Of a DNA stretch of 64,000 nucleotides, positions 16,398-25,800 are shown one piece after another. The translations under genes were made by a program, and so were the position numbers. Location: positions 198,605 through 262,604 of the forward strand of contig RXJG01000001.1 of NCBI GenBank assembly GCA_003963365.1, read 5' to 3'. Under the pieces are notes generated by a model. That model ran no database searches. It saw only the letters and a list, made by a program, of their open reading frames with translations, and had not been told where the DNA came from. The number at the start of each line of letters is the position of its first letter. The stretch's first letter is position 1. The DNA is from Sphingobacteriales bacterium. GTDB taxonomy: Bacteria > Bacteroidota > Bacteroidia > Chitinophagales > Chitinophagaceae.

Positions 16398-18161
16398 GTG
16401 AATTTTGCAATAAAAATAAATAACAATCTGGCTGATCTTGGGGAACTAAGATTAAATACAGGAGATTTCCCGAATCACTGGGCTGATAATACTTTACTGA
16501 TCTCCGGCGAGTGTCAGCACATTAAAATTGACTTCTATGAATCAGTAAATAATAAAGTGTGGATTATTGGAGATGTTATTCCCGAAACGGACAATGAAAA
16601 AAATATTCATCAATTCCTGTCACATGCAAATTTTGAATGGTTATTTAAAACGCTGCAGGGACATTACCGGGTGATTGTATTTGATAAGGATAGCAGGAAA
16701 ATAATTGTTGCCAGTTCATTATTTGGTATTATGCCGGTTTACTATAGTAAAAAAGGAGAAAATGTTTTTGTCTCTTCTTCCCCGGAAATACTGGCAAAGC
16801 AAATGGAACAGACAGAAATTGATAAACGATTTATACTGGAGAATGTCCTGTTTTACTATCCATTATTTGATAATACAATTTTTAAGGGAATAAGGTTATT
16901 GCCCACCCATCATTTATTGAATATTACAGGTAATAATATTTCCTGTTCAAGATATTTTAATGTTACCAACTGGTTTTGTGCTAACCTTATACCATGGAAA
17001 AAAGCAGCTAATAATATTTCGGATCTGTTTATAGACCGGGTTAAATATTATTTTCCTGAAGAATCTTCGGAAGTGTCACTTACAGGTGGTTTCGATGGAC
17101 GTACATTGGTGAGTTGTGCAATGTATCATCATAAAAAGTTTAAAGCATATAGTTTCGGAAGAAAAAATTCAAATGATACAACTATAGCGGCGGAGTTAGC
17201 CAATAGTGCAGGTGTTGATTTTTCCGAAATAGCGCTTAATAAAAAATATGTTACAGATCAGAGTCTGCAAAATGGGCTGGAATTTATTATTAATGCCGGA
17301 GGAACAGCCGGGTTTGCAAGGGCACATTATTTATATGCGGCCAAATTATTGCAGGCAGACACCCGGTATTTAATTACCGGCAATTTTGGAAGTGAAATTT
17401 TCAGGGCAGTTCATAATATCGGAGCCGTAATCAGCCCAAATCTTCATCAACTTTTTTCAGCGGGTGATTTTGATGCTGCTGTAAACAAGGTTGAGCAATC
17501 AGCGGAATTTAATTGGATTAATAAGAACTCATTTTTAAACGAATGGGAAGAGTTAAAGGAAGATTTTAAAAAACTGCCTGCTTATGATCCGGCATATTTT
17601 TCATTAACACAAAACGAAAAGTTTTACCAGTATTTGTTAGAAGAAGTATTCAGAAAATATTTTGGTGCCGAAATGGTGAACCAATCATTGTATTTAAATA
17701 ACCGTACACCTTTTGTTGATACAAAGTTTCTCGAGGCATTATATAAAACTGGTATGCCGGGAGTTTATTCTGATTTTATGGAGCGAAACCCGGTAAAGCG
17801 TTTTAAAGGGCAGGTTATTTATGCCCATATCATTAAAAAAGCATACCCTGCTTTCCTGAATAAACTTACTGACAAAGGCTATGCTCCGGCAGATTTGCTT
17901 ACGTTAACCGGAAAGGCTTCTATTATAGGCGGATTTTTATCTAAAAAGCTGTTTAAAAAAACCGGCAGTGCTGATGATTCTAATTCGGTGGATGAGGCTT
18001 TTGAGTATAACAAGCCCTACTTTGAAAGGCTGGCATTAAATAGTGTATTGTTTAATAAGCAGTCAGTTGAAAAGGCTTTACAAAATGGAAATTGTTATCA
18101 TGATTTCCTGGTTGCGATGAGTCAGTGTTATTATTACAATCATATAACCGGTATGCTGTAA
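16398..18161 (+). CDS. Asparagine-synthetase-like amidotransferase lacking the glutaminase cysteine
   Basis: The 587-residue protein (GTG start) has an AsnB-like layout. Residues ~75-135 still resemble the class II glutaminase fold: LFGIMPVYYSKKG parallels RFGVKPFYYTRHK of the intact AsnB encoded further downstream. However, the protein begins MNFAIKI, so the catalytic Cys2 is absent. The synthetase half keeps a changed PP-loop, TGGFDGRT at 229-236, where SGGLDSSS is usual. Relatives amidate uronic acids or act in polysaccharide loci without making free asparagine. Probably it uses ammonia or another donor, or has a changed role. It heads a compact module with the next two genes. Confidence 0.8.
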   Translation: MNFAIKINNNLADLGELRLNTGDFPNHWADNTLLISGECQHIKIDFYESVNNKVWIIGDVIPETDNEKNIHQFLSHANFEWLFKTLQGHYRVIVFDKDSRKIIVASSLFGIMPVYYSKKGENVFVSSSPEILAKQMEQTEIDKRFILENVLFYYPLFDNTIFKGIRLLPTHHLLNITGNNISCSRYFNVTNWFCANLIPWKKAANNISDLFIDRVKYYFPEESSEVSLTGGFDGRTLVSCAMYHHKKFKAYSFGRKNSNDTTIAAELANSAGVDFSEIALNKKYVTDQSLQNGLEFIINAGGTAGFARAHYLYAAKLLQADTRYLITGNFGSEIFRAVHNIGAVISPNLHQLFSAGDFDAAVNKVEQSAEFNWINKNSFLNEWEELKEDFKKLPAYDPAYFSLTQNEKFYQYLLEEVFRKYFGAEMVNQSLYLNNRTPFVDTKFLEALYKTGMPGVYSDFMERNPVKRFKGQVIYAHIIKKAYPAFLNKLTDKGYAPADLLTLTGKASIIGGFLSKKLFKKTGSADDSNSVDEAFEYNKPYFERLALNSVLFNKQSVEKALQNGNCYHDFLVAMSQCYYYNHITGML

Positions 18162-18162
18162 T

Positions 18163-19191
18163 ATGAAATGGACAATTGTACATGGAATTGAATCGGTAGA
18201 TATAAAAGAGTGGGAGCAATTTACCAGTATGCACCATAATGGAAATTTTTTTCAAACACCTCAGTTTTATCAATACATTAAAAAAGTAGACGGCTATAAA
18301 CCAGTAATTATAGCTGCGCTGGATGATAAGAATGAAATTGCCGGAATTCTTACAGGTGTTTTACAGAAAGATACAGGATACGTTAAAGGTATCTTCTCTT
18401 CAAGATTGATTGTGTGGGGAGCTCCGTTAGTAAAAAACGATGACAAATCAGTAATAGATCAGTTGCTGAAAGAACTGGTTAAAAAATACCAGCACAAAAG
18501 TATTTTTATTGAATTCAGAAACCTCTTTTCAATTGCAGAAGAAAGGAATGTATTTGAAAAGAATGGTTTTGAATACAAAGAGCATTTGAATTTTATTGTT
18601 GACACCCGGGATGAAAAAACATTATTGTCTGCAATGAATGATGGGAAGAAGCGGCAGATAAAAAAGAGTTTGAATAACGGGGCAGTAATACTGGAAAATG
18701 TGACTGAACAACAAGTAAAAGTTTTTTACGGGATCCTCTTAGATCTTTATAATACTAAAGTAAGAAAGCCATTGCCTGCCTGGTCATTCTTTAAAGAGTT
18801 TTATGATTCCCCGCACCTGGGCAAATATTTTTTAATTGCTTACAAAGATGAAATAGTGGGGGGTATTATGTGCCCGGTATTTGGCAATAAAACTATTTAC
18901 GAATGGTATATTGCCGGTAAAGATGGAGTGGATAAAAATATTTATCCAAGTGTATTGGCTACGTGGGCTCCTATGGCCTATGCATTAAAGAATGGAATTT
19001 CTTCTTTTGATTTTTTGGGTGCTGGCAAACCGGAAGAAGATTATGGAGTTCGGCAGTTTAAAGCAGGGTTTGGAGGAGAGCAGGTTGCTTATGGCAGATA
19101 TTTGCGTATCAATAATCCCTTACTATACAAAATTGGTAAAAGCGGATTGGCTTTTTTAAAACGAATGAAGCGGGTGTCAGTAAAACAATAA
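18163..19191 (+). CDS. FemAB-like aminoacyl/acyl transferase (GNAT fold), copy 1
   Basis: The 342-residue protein resembles FemAB/FemX-type transferases with two GNAT-like subdomains. Landmarks are HHNGNFFQTPQFY near residue 25, FIEFRNLFS, EHLNFIVDTRDE, a KKRQIKKSLNNG basic stretch, and DFLGAGKPEEDYGVRQFKAGFGG at the C terminus. Family members move amino acids from aminoacyl-tRNA to peptidoglycan, and distant ones sit in exopolysaccharide loci. A clear paralogue is encoded at 33001. The gene starts 1 bp after the asparagine-synthetase-like gene, so the two are translationally close. The acyl group is unknown. Confidence 0.8.
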   Translation: MKWTIVHGIESVDIKEWEQFTSMHHNGNFFQTPQFYQYIKKVDGYKPVIIAALDDKNEIAGILTGVLQKDTGYVKGIFSSRLIVWGAPLVKNDDKSVIDQLLKELVKKYQHKSIFIEFRNLFSIAEERNVFEKNGFEYKEHLNFIVDTRDEKTLLSAMNDGKKRQIKKSLNNGAVILENVTEQQVKVFYGILLDLYNTKVRKPLPAWSFFKEFYDSPHLGKYFLIAYKDEIVGGIMCPVFGNKTIYEWYIAGKDGVDKNIYPSVLATWAPMAYALKNGISSFDFLGAGKPEEDYGVRQFKAGFGGEQVAYGRYLRINNPLLYKIGKSGLAFLKRMKRVSVKQ

Positions 19192-19212
19192 AAAGTTTCG
19201 TACCAAAACTAA

Positions 19213-20010
19213 ATGATGGATTTTACTTTTAAAACCTACCGGGAACTGCACAGCACATTCCTTGCAAATGGTTACCGGTATGTGAGAGTTGATCAGTTTA
19301 CTCCTGATCTGTATGCAGAAAAGGTGGTGGTGTTACGGCATGATGTGGATCGTATACCCTACCGTTCATATCAAACGGCAATGATCGAGCATGAGTTGGG
19401 TATTGCCGGCACTTATTACTTCAGAATTGTAAAAGAAAGTTTTCATATTCCAATAATAAAAGATATTACTGCACTGGGCCATGAAATAGGGTATCATTAC
19501 GAAGATCTGGCCCTGGCAAATGGCGATATGCAGCTGGCAATCAAAACTTTTGAACAACATTTGCGAATGTTTGAAGATCTGTTTCCGGTAACAACTGCAG
19601 TTATGCATGGCAGCCCCTTATCAAAGCATGATAACCGCCTGATGTGGCAGAAATTTAATTATAAAAGTTTTGGTATTACCACGGAACCATATTTTGATAT
19701 TGATTTTACCAGGTTACTTTATTTAACTGATACAGGCCGTGTATGGAATGGTAAAACAGGAAATGTGCGGGACAGGGAAATGAAATCAACCAGCGAACCA
19801 CTTTCAGCAAAGTACAATTTTAACTCTACTATTGATGTAATGAATGCTATTAAGAAAAAGGAGATCGCCAATTGTATTATGCTGAATTTTCACCCGGAAA
19901 GATGGACAGATAATGTAGTGGATTGGTGTAAAATTTACCTGGTGCAAAAAATTAAAAACCCTGTAAAGAAACTTCTGCAAATCCGTGCAAAGGCAATGTT
20001 GAATGATTAA
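19213..20010 (+). CDS. WbmS/WalW-like polysaccharide deacetylase-fold protein, copy 1
   Basis: A 265-residue protein of the NodB-like fold in which the first motif is VVLRHDVDR instead of TFDDG. It is followed by GHEIGYHYEDLAL, a VMHGSPLSKHDNR block and NFHPERW near the C terminus. These supply the His/Asp residues expected for a metal-dependent deacetylase. The pattern resembles WbmS/WalW-type proteins of O-antigen and holdfast loci. A relative with the same layout is encoded at 35143. Two adjacent ATG codons are possible starts. Catalytic activity is inferred only from the motifs. Confidence 0.72.
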   Translation: MMDFTFKTYRELHSTFLANGYRYVRVDQFTPDLYAEKVVVLRHDVDRIPYRSYQTAMIEHELGIAGTYYFRIVKESFHIPIIKDITALGHEIGYHYEDLALANGDMQLAIKTFEQHLRMFEDLFPVTTAVMHGSPLSKHDNRLMWQKFNYKSFGITTEPYFDIDFTRLLYLTDTGRVWNGKTGNVRDREMKSTSEPLSAKYNFNSTIDVMNAIKKKEIANCIMLNFHPERWTDNVVDWCKIYLVQKIKNPVKKLLQIRAKAMLND

Positions 20011-20038
20011 CTATCTTTACAGGTAGTGTATATTCTGT

Positions 20039-20425
20039 ATGAAGTTGTATAAAAAAATTTTTTGGTTTTTTACAAGCCTGGTGGTTATTCAGTCTTTTTT
20101 GCCCATAAACAGCCCCGAAAGTGTGCTGAATAATAATTATATTTTATCGATCCGCTTAGATCATATTGCGCATATGTGTTTGTTACTGGTATGGGCATTG
20201 TTGTTTAAACTGGCCTGGTTTCCAACACAACGATTAACTCTAAAGAACTTTGTGGTGTTTACAGTGGCAGGGTTAGTGCTGGCGGCATTATCAGAAGTAG
20301 TTCAGTTGGTAGTACCTTACCGTTCTTTTACTATGAAAGACTTATTTTCAAATTGTGTTGGAGTAATTATAGGAATACCGGTAATTCTTTTATTCAGAAC
20401 CGGTAAATCACCCGATGCAAACTGA
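20039..20425 (+). CDS. VanZ-like small membrane protein
   Basis: A 128-residue protein with four hydrophobic segments. It has the VanZ-family pair of signatures: RLDHIAHMCLLLVWALLF in the middle, and LSEVVQLVVPYRSFTMKDLFSNCVGVIIG (about 83-111) with the conserved E, R and D-x-x-x-N residues. The biochemical role of VanZ domains is not settled. They are frequent in exopolysaccharide loci, including those linked to exosortases. It sits between the first decorating module and the CDP-glucose genes. Confidence 0.8.
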   Translation: MKLYKKIFWFFTSLVVIQSFLPINSPESVLNNNYILSIRLDHIAHMCLLLVWALLFKLAWFPTQRLTLKNFVVFTVAGLVLAALSEVVQLVVPYRSFTMKDLFSNCVGVIIGIPVILLFRTGKSPDAN

Positions 20426-20461
20426 AATAACTACTCTTCCCTATAATTTTAAATCAGCGTT

Positions 20462-21235
20462 ATGAAAGTATTAATACTGGCCGGTGGATACGGATCAAGG
20501 CTGGCTGAGGAAACTGATCTTCGTCCCAAACCCATGGTAGAGATTGGTGGTAATCCCATCTTGTGGCATATCATGAAAATTTATTCTTCATACGGGTTTA
20601 ATGATTTTATAATTCTTTGCGGCTACAAAGGGGCTTTTATCAAGCAATACTTTGCCAGCTATTATTTGCACCATGGTGATGTTACGTTCGATATTCAAAA
20701 AAATTCCGTTGAAATTCATAACAATCCTGCTGAGCCGTGGAAAGTAACTTTATTAGATACTGGTCTTGATACAATGACTGGTGGCCGCATCAAAAAAGCT
20801 GAGCCATACGTAAAGGGAGAAAGATTCATGCTCACTTATGGTGATGGGTTGGCCAATATTAATATTCCTGAATTAATAAAGTTTCATGAAGCTCATAAAG
20901 GAATCATGACACTTACTTCCTCACAACCGGAAGGACGTTTTGGCGCTTTAGACATAAATGCCGAAGGAAGAGTAAGCAATTTTGTTGAAAAGCCAAAAGG
21001 TGATGGTGCATGGATAAATGCCGGGTATTTTGTTTGTGAGCCGGAAATATTTGAATATTTAAATGGAGGGGATGATTTGATATTTGAAAAAGCACCTTTA
21101 CAAAGTTTGGCAAAGAATGAAAAATTATACACCTACAAGCATTTTGGTTTCTGGCACCCGATGGATACATTAAAAGATAAAACGGAATTAACCCGCATGT
21201 GGAATACAGGAAATGCTCCCTGGAAAGTTTGGTAA
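20462..21235 (+). CDS. rfbF: Glucose-1-phosphate cytidylyltransferase
   Basis: A 257-residue nucleotidyltransferase beginning MKVLILAGGYGSRLAEETDL and followed by RPKPMVEIGGNPILWHIMK, the exact pattern of RfbF/DdhA. It makes CDP-glucose from CTP and glucose 1-phosphate. The length is the usual ~257 residues. The adjacent gene encodes the CDP-glucose 4,6-dehydratase, confirming a CDP-6-deoxyhexose branch. Confidence 0.95.
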   Translation: MKVLILAGGYGSRLAEETDLRPKPMVEIGGNPILWHIMKIYSSYGFNDFIILCGYKGAFIKQYFASYYLHHGDVTFDIQKNSVEIHNNPAEPWKVTLLDTGLDTMTGGRIKKAEPYVKGERFMLTYGDGLANINIPELIKFHEAHKGIMTLTSSQPEGRFGALDINAEGRVSNFVEKPKGDGAWINAGYFVCEPEIFEYLNGGDDLIFEKAPLQSLAKNEKLYTYKHFGFWHPMDTLKDKTELTRMWNTGNAPWKVW

Positions 21236-21241
21236 ACAATT

Positions 21242-22303
21242 ATGGACTTCTCAATTTTTAAGAACAAAAAAGTATTAATAACCGGTCACACTGGTTTTAA
21301 AGGCTCCTGGCTGGGTATTTGGCTAAACCATTGCGGTGCAAAGGTTATTGGTTATGCACTGGATCCGCAGCATGATAAAGATAATTATGTGTTGGCGGGT
21401 CTTACCAATAAGATTAAAGATTATCGTGGTGATATTCGCAATACAGCATTATTGTCAAAAGTCTTTAATGAAGAACAACCTGAAATCGTATTTCATCTTG
21501 CCGCTCAGCCGCTGGTAATTGACAGCTACGAAAATCCTTCTGATACATTTGAAATAAATGTACAGGGAACAGTAAATGTGCTCGAACAATTCCGCTTATC
21601 ATCCTCTGCACATAGTTTGATTGTAATTACAACAGATAAAGTGTATGAAAATAAAAACAGCGGGCAGGCATATAAAGAAGATGATCGCTTAGGTGGTGCG
21701 GATCCTTATAGTGCCAGTAAAGCAGCAGCAGAAATGGTGACCTCAGCCTATCAGCAAAGTTTTTTCAGTAATAAACAAAATAATAAACATGTTTATACTG
21801 TAAGAGCAGGTAATGTAGTAGGGGGCGGCGATTGGTCTGCAAACAGAATTGTTCCGGATTGTATCCGTGCTGTTGAAAACAATGAAGCAATTATTATTCG
21901 TAATCCTAAATCAGTAAGACCCTGGCAATTTGTATTAGAGCCACTATGTGGTTACCTGCGTTTAGCAGAACTAATTGAAAGGGGAAAAGCACCAGATGAT
22001 ACTGCATTTAACTTTGGTCCCTCATTAGAGAATTGTGTTCCCGTTTTGGATATTGTTGAAAAGATTATTAAGCATTATGGTAAGGGGTCTTATGAAATAA
22101 AAAACAACAACACAGCCCTTAAAGAATCTGCATTATTACATCTTGATGCTTCAAGAGCTGTAAATGAATTGGGATGGAAACCGGTTTTGTCATTGGATGA
22201 AACAATTGAAATAACGACAAGCTGGTACAAGTACTACAGAGAAGGTAACGTGTATGATAGGTGTTTAAAACAAATAGACTGGTATTTATCCAAATGGAAA
22301 TAA
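21242..22303 (+). CDS. rfbG: CDP-glucose 4,6-dehydratase
   Basis: A 353-residue extended SDR enzyme. The NAD-binding motif is VLITGHTGFKGSWL, with the RfbG-specific GFKGSW. The catalytic Tyr and Lys lie in DPYSASKAAAE, after an ITTDKVYEN block. It converts CDP-glucose to CDP-4-keto-6-deoxyglucose. It starts 6 bp after the cytidylyltransferase gene, and its 3' end overlaps the epimerase-like gene by 10 bp, so coupled translation is likely. Confidence 0.95.
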   Translation: MDFSIFKNKKVLITGHTGFKGSWLGIWLNHCGAKVIGYALDPQHDKDNYVLAGLTNKIKDYRGDIRNTALLSKVFNEEQPEIVFHLAAQPLVIDSYENPSDTFEINVQGTVNVLEQFRLSSSAHSLIVITTDKVYENKNSGQAYKEDDRLGGADPYSASKAAAEMVTSAYQQSFFSNKQNNKHVYTVRAGNVVGGGDWSANRIVPDCIRAVENNEAIIIRNPKSVRPWQFVLEPLCGYLRLAELIERGKAPDDTAFNFGPSLENCVPVLDIVEKIIKHYGKGSYEIKNNNTALKESALLHLDASRAVNELGWKPVLSLDETIEITTSWYKYYREGNVYDRCLKQIDWYLSKWK

Positions 22304-22854
22304 AAGCGCAACAAATAAAAGGAGTTTTTGAAATTACCTTTCAGCCCCGTGGTGATGAACGTGGTTATTTTATGCGTACGTATGACTTAAATATTTTTAA
22401 AGAAGCAGGATTACACAGGGAGTGGAAACAGGAAAACCAGTCGAGGTCAATGCGAAAAGGCATAATCCGTGGATTGCACTTTCAATTAATGCCAGATACA
22501 GAAACTAAACTGGTGCGTTGTATTAAAGGAACCATACTGGATGTGTATGTTGATTTGAGAGAAGGCTCTGAAACATTTGGTAAATGGGGTAAATTGGAAT
22601 TAAGTGCTGATAAATATAATACGTTGTACATACCAAGAGGCTTTGCTCATGGTTTCTGTACATTGGAAGAAGAATGTGATGTTCAATATAAAGTTGATAG
22701 TTGGTACAGTTCCACCAATGAGCGTAGTCTTTTATGGAGTGATGCAGAGATTGGAATTGAATGGCCGGTAAAAGATCCGATACTTTCTGTTAAAGACAGG
22801 CAGGGAATGAGTTTTACTGAATTTAAACAAAAGTACGGCGCAATTAAAGTTTGA
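22294..22854 (+). CDS. dTDP-4-dehydrorhamnose 3,5-epimerase-family protein (probably acting on a CDP sugar)
   Basis: A cupin-fold RfbC-family epimerase of about 186 residues. FQPRGDERGYFMRTYD at the start, GIIRGLHFQLMPDTETKLVRCIKG with the catalytic His, and YIPRGFAHGFCTLEEECDVQYKV are all characteristic. The ATG at 22294 is preferred over upstream in-frame starts that would lie deeper in rfbG. Directly following RfbF and RfbG and without RmlA, RmlB or RmlD in the window, it probably epimerises CDP-4-keto-6-deoxyglucose at C3 and/or C5. The substrate is inferred from context. Confidence 0.87.
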   Translation: MEIKAQQIKGVFEITFQPRGDERGYFMRTYDLNIFKEAGLHREWKQENQSRSMRKGIIRGLHFQLMPDTETKLVRCIKGTILDVYVDLREGSETFGKWGKLELSADKYNTLYIPRGFAHGFCTLEEECDVQYKVDSWYSSTNERSLLWSDAEIGIEWPVKDPILSVKDRQGMSFTEFKQKYGAIKV

Positions 22855-22885
22855 GTTGATATTTACCTGTTGATACTATAATACA

Positions 22886-25800
22886 ATGAGATCATTTAAA
22901 TCCTACTTCTTTGTTTTAGCAGCATTGCTCCTTGTTGTTTCTTTTCAGCAATGCAGAAAAAAGAATAATAAGGCGGGAATACTCGTATTTAAGAAAGCTG
23001 AATTTTATTTTCACGGGAGTACAGATGCTGGAGTAGAAGCTATCAGCCGCTATTGTAAAGAGAATGGAATTGAGGTGAAAGTAACAGATGATGCAGAAGT
23101 ATTTGATGATAAAGTGCTGAAAAACTATTATGCTGTTATTTTTCTCAATACTGCCGGTGATGTTTTAAATCCTGCTCAGCAAACCGCTTTTGAAAAGTAT
23201 ATTCATGCCGGTGGCGGATTTGTGGGAATACATACTGCTATCGATACAGAACATGAGTGGCCCTGGTATGGCAGAATGGTTGGTGCCAATTTTGAATCGC
23301 AATCGGAAGTACAGGATGCAGTACTGAATGTTGAGGATCATTCACAACCTTTCAACAGCTTTCCTGATTCAACCCTGAAACTAAAAGATGAGTGGTTTAA
23401 TTTAAAAAATATCAGTCCTGATATTCATATTCTCCTGAGCCTGGACGAGAAATCATATAAAGGCGGGACGATGGGAAGTTTTCATCCTGTTTCCTGGTAC
23501 ACCAATTTTGAGGGAGGAAGAGTGTTTGTTACTGCAATGGGGCATAATAAAGAATTATACAGCAACGAAAAATTTATCAGTCACCTGTTTGGCGGATTGA
23601 AATATGTGATTGCTGATAAAAAACTTCCCGATTATGAGCATTTGTATAAGGCAGAAGAAAAAGTGGGTGGCACAACAGCCAGTGGTTTAACAAAAACAAC
23701 GGTAGCTTGTAATTTATATGAACCGATGCAGATGGATTTTTTTCCGGATGGAAAGATTATGTTTATTGAAAGGAGAGGAGAAATAAAATTATACGATCCG
23801 CAAACAAATCAAATAAAGTCTGTTGCCAAATTGGATGTATTTACCAAACAGGAAGAAGGTTTGCTTGGTTTTGCAATCGATCCAAAATGGGAACAAAATA
23901 ACTGGGTGTATTTCTATTATACACCAAAGGACGATGATATTGGACCACGACTTTCACGTTTTGTTTTTAAAGATGGTGCGTTAGATAAATCATCAGAAAA
24001 AATATTTTTTAAAGTGCCTTTGCTGCGGGGTAATTTATTTCATGCAGCAGGAGGTATTTGTTTTGATGCAGAAGGAAATCTTTACATTGCCACGGGTGAT
24101 AACACAACACATTTTGCCAGTTTGGATGGAGAAAAAGCAGACCGTGATCTGAAAGAAGGATTTTCACAGATTGATGAACGTCCGGGCCATGAAGTTTTAG
24201 ATGCACAACATTCTTCCTCCAATTCAATGAATCTTATTGGTAAAATTCTTCGCATAAAGCCTTTGCCGGACGGATCTTATTTATGCCCTGCCGGTAACCT
24301 TTATGCCAGTACAGCTATTACTATGCCTGGTTTTGAAAATCAGAAACAGGATGATGTTGAATTTCAAAAGCAATTAAAAGGAAAGTTTAATCCATCTACA
24401 TTAAATGAACCTGGAAAGCCTCCGGTGAATTTACCGGCTGATGATCCATTGTTATCATCGTTTGGCAGGCCGGAAATTTATGTAATGGGTGTTCGCAACC
24501 CATTCCGTATTTCGTACGATAACAAACGTCACACTTTATATTGGGGAGATGTGGGACCTGATGCACCCGCATTTGATAGCATCCGTGGTTCGGAAGGATA
24601 TGATGAAATTAATGAAGCAAAGGCCGCAGGTTTTTATGGCTGGCCATATTTCATTGGACCAAACAGTGCCTACCGTGATTTTGATTATGCTACCAAAAAA
24701 CCCGGGGCCTTTTTTAAACCGGAACGTACTATTAATAATTCACCAAATAACACCGGTACTCAAATAATGCCACCGGCAAAACCCGCTTTAATATGGTATC
24801 CTTTCAGTAATTCGAAAGAGTTTCCACTGGTGGCAAACGGTACCCGTTGCAGCATTGTTGGCCCAACTTATTATTGCGATGATTATCCTGCTGAAACAAG
24901 ATTGCCTGATCAGTATAATGGAAAGCTGATCATTAATGACTGGATGCGAAACTGGGTAATGGCTGTTACACTGGATAGTTTGGGTAATTATTTAAGTATG
25001 GAAAAATTTGCGGAGAATATTACTTTCTCCCGGCCCATCCACATGAAGATTGATAAGAAAGGAAGCATTTGGGTATTGGAATATGGAATGGAATGGTACT
25101 CCCGTAATCCTGATGCCTGCTTAAGCCGTATTGATTTTGTTAAGGGGAAAAATGGAGTTGCTGCAACAAACAGTAATAATGCACTTCAATGGAATTTTTA
25201 TAATGGCAATAGAAGCTTTTATCAAACAGGTAATGTACTTCCGTATAAACTCGAATATGCCAATACAGCAACGGAACGAATGGTATCACAAAATATCTCC
25301 ATTAAATATTTAGAAACAGAAAAGAAGCCTGCGGAATTATTAAAAGAAGCAGCGGAAAGTTTTAAAAATAATAAAGCGTTTACAGCCGGACAGGTATTGA
25401 TTGATAATTCAGATTGCAAAGCCTGTCATGCACCAGATAGAAAAATTAATGGCCCATCTTTTTTAGATGTATCAGCCAGATATGCTGATGATACCGCTGC
25501 ACCGGGAATGTTAAGTCATACCATATTGAATGGTGGCGGGGGTAAATGGGGAAGTAATGTAATGATCGCTCATCCGCAGCTTACTAAAAAAGATGCAGAT
25601 GAAATTGTGAAATGGATATTGTCGCTTCACAGGCAATCGAACGACAGAGTATCCAAAGAAGGAAGATATAAGTTTACTATTCCGCCAACTGCTAAAAACA
25701 AAAATGGTTTGTTTGTATTTGCAGCTTCAGTTACCAATTCGGGTGACGCTATTATATTAAGACCATCATTGCAGCAGGCAGAAAATGCGGATGGCAGTTC

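Noticed and set aside
20039..20425. Exosortase or archaeosortase candidate
   Set aside because: The protein is too short, has only four hydrophobic segments and matches VanZ signatures; the sortase Cys/Arg/His motifs are not seen.
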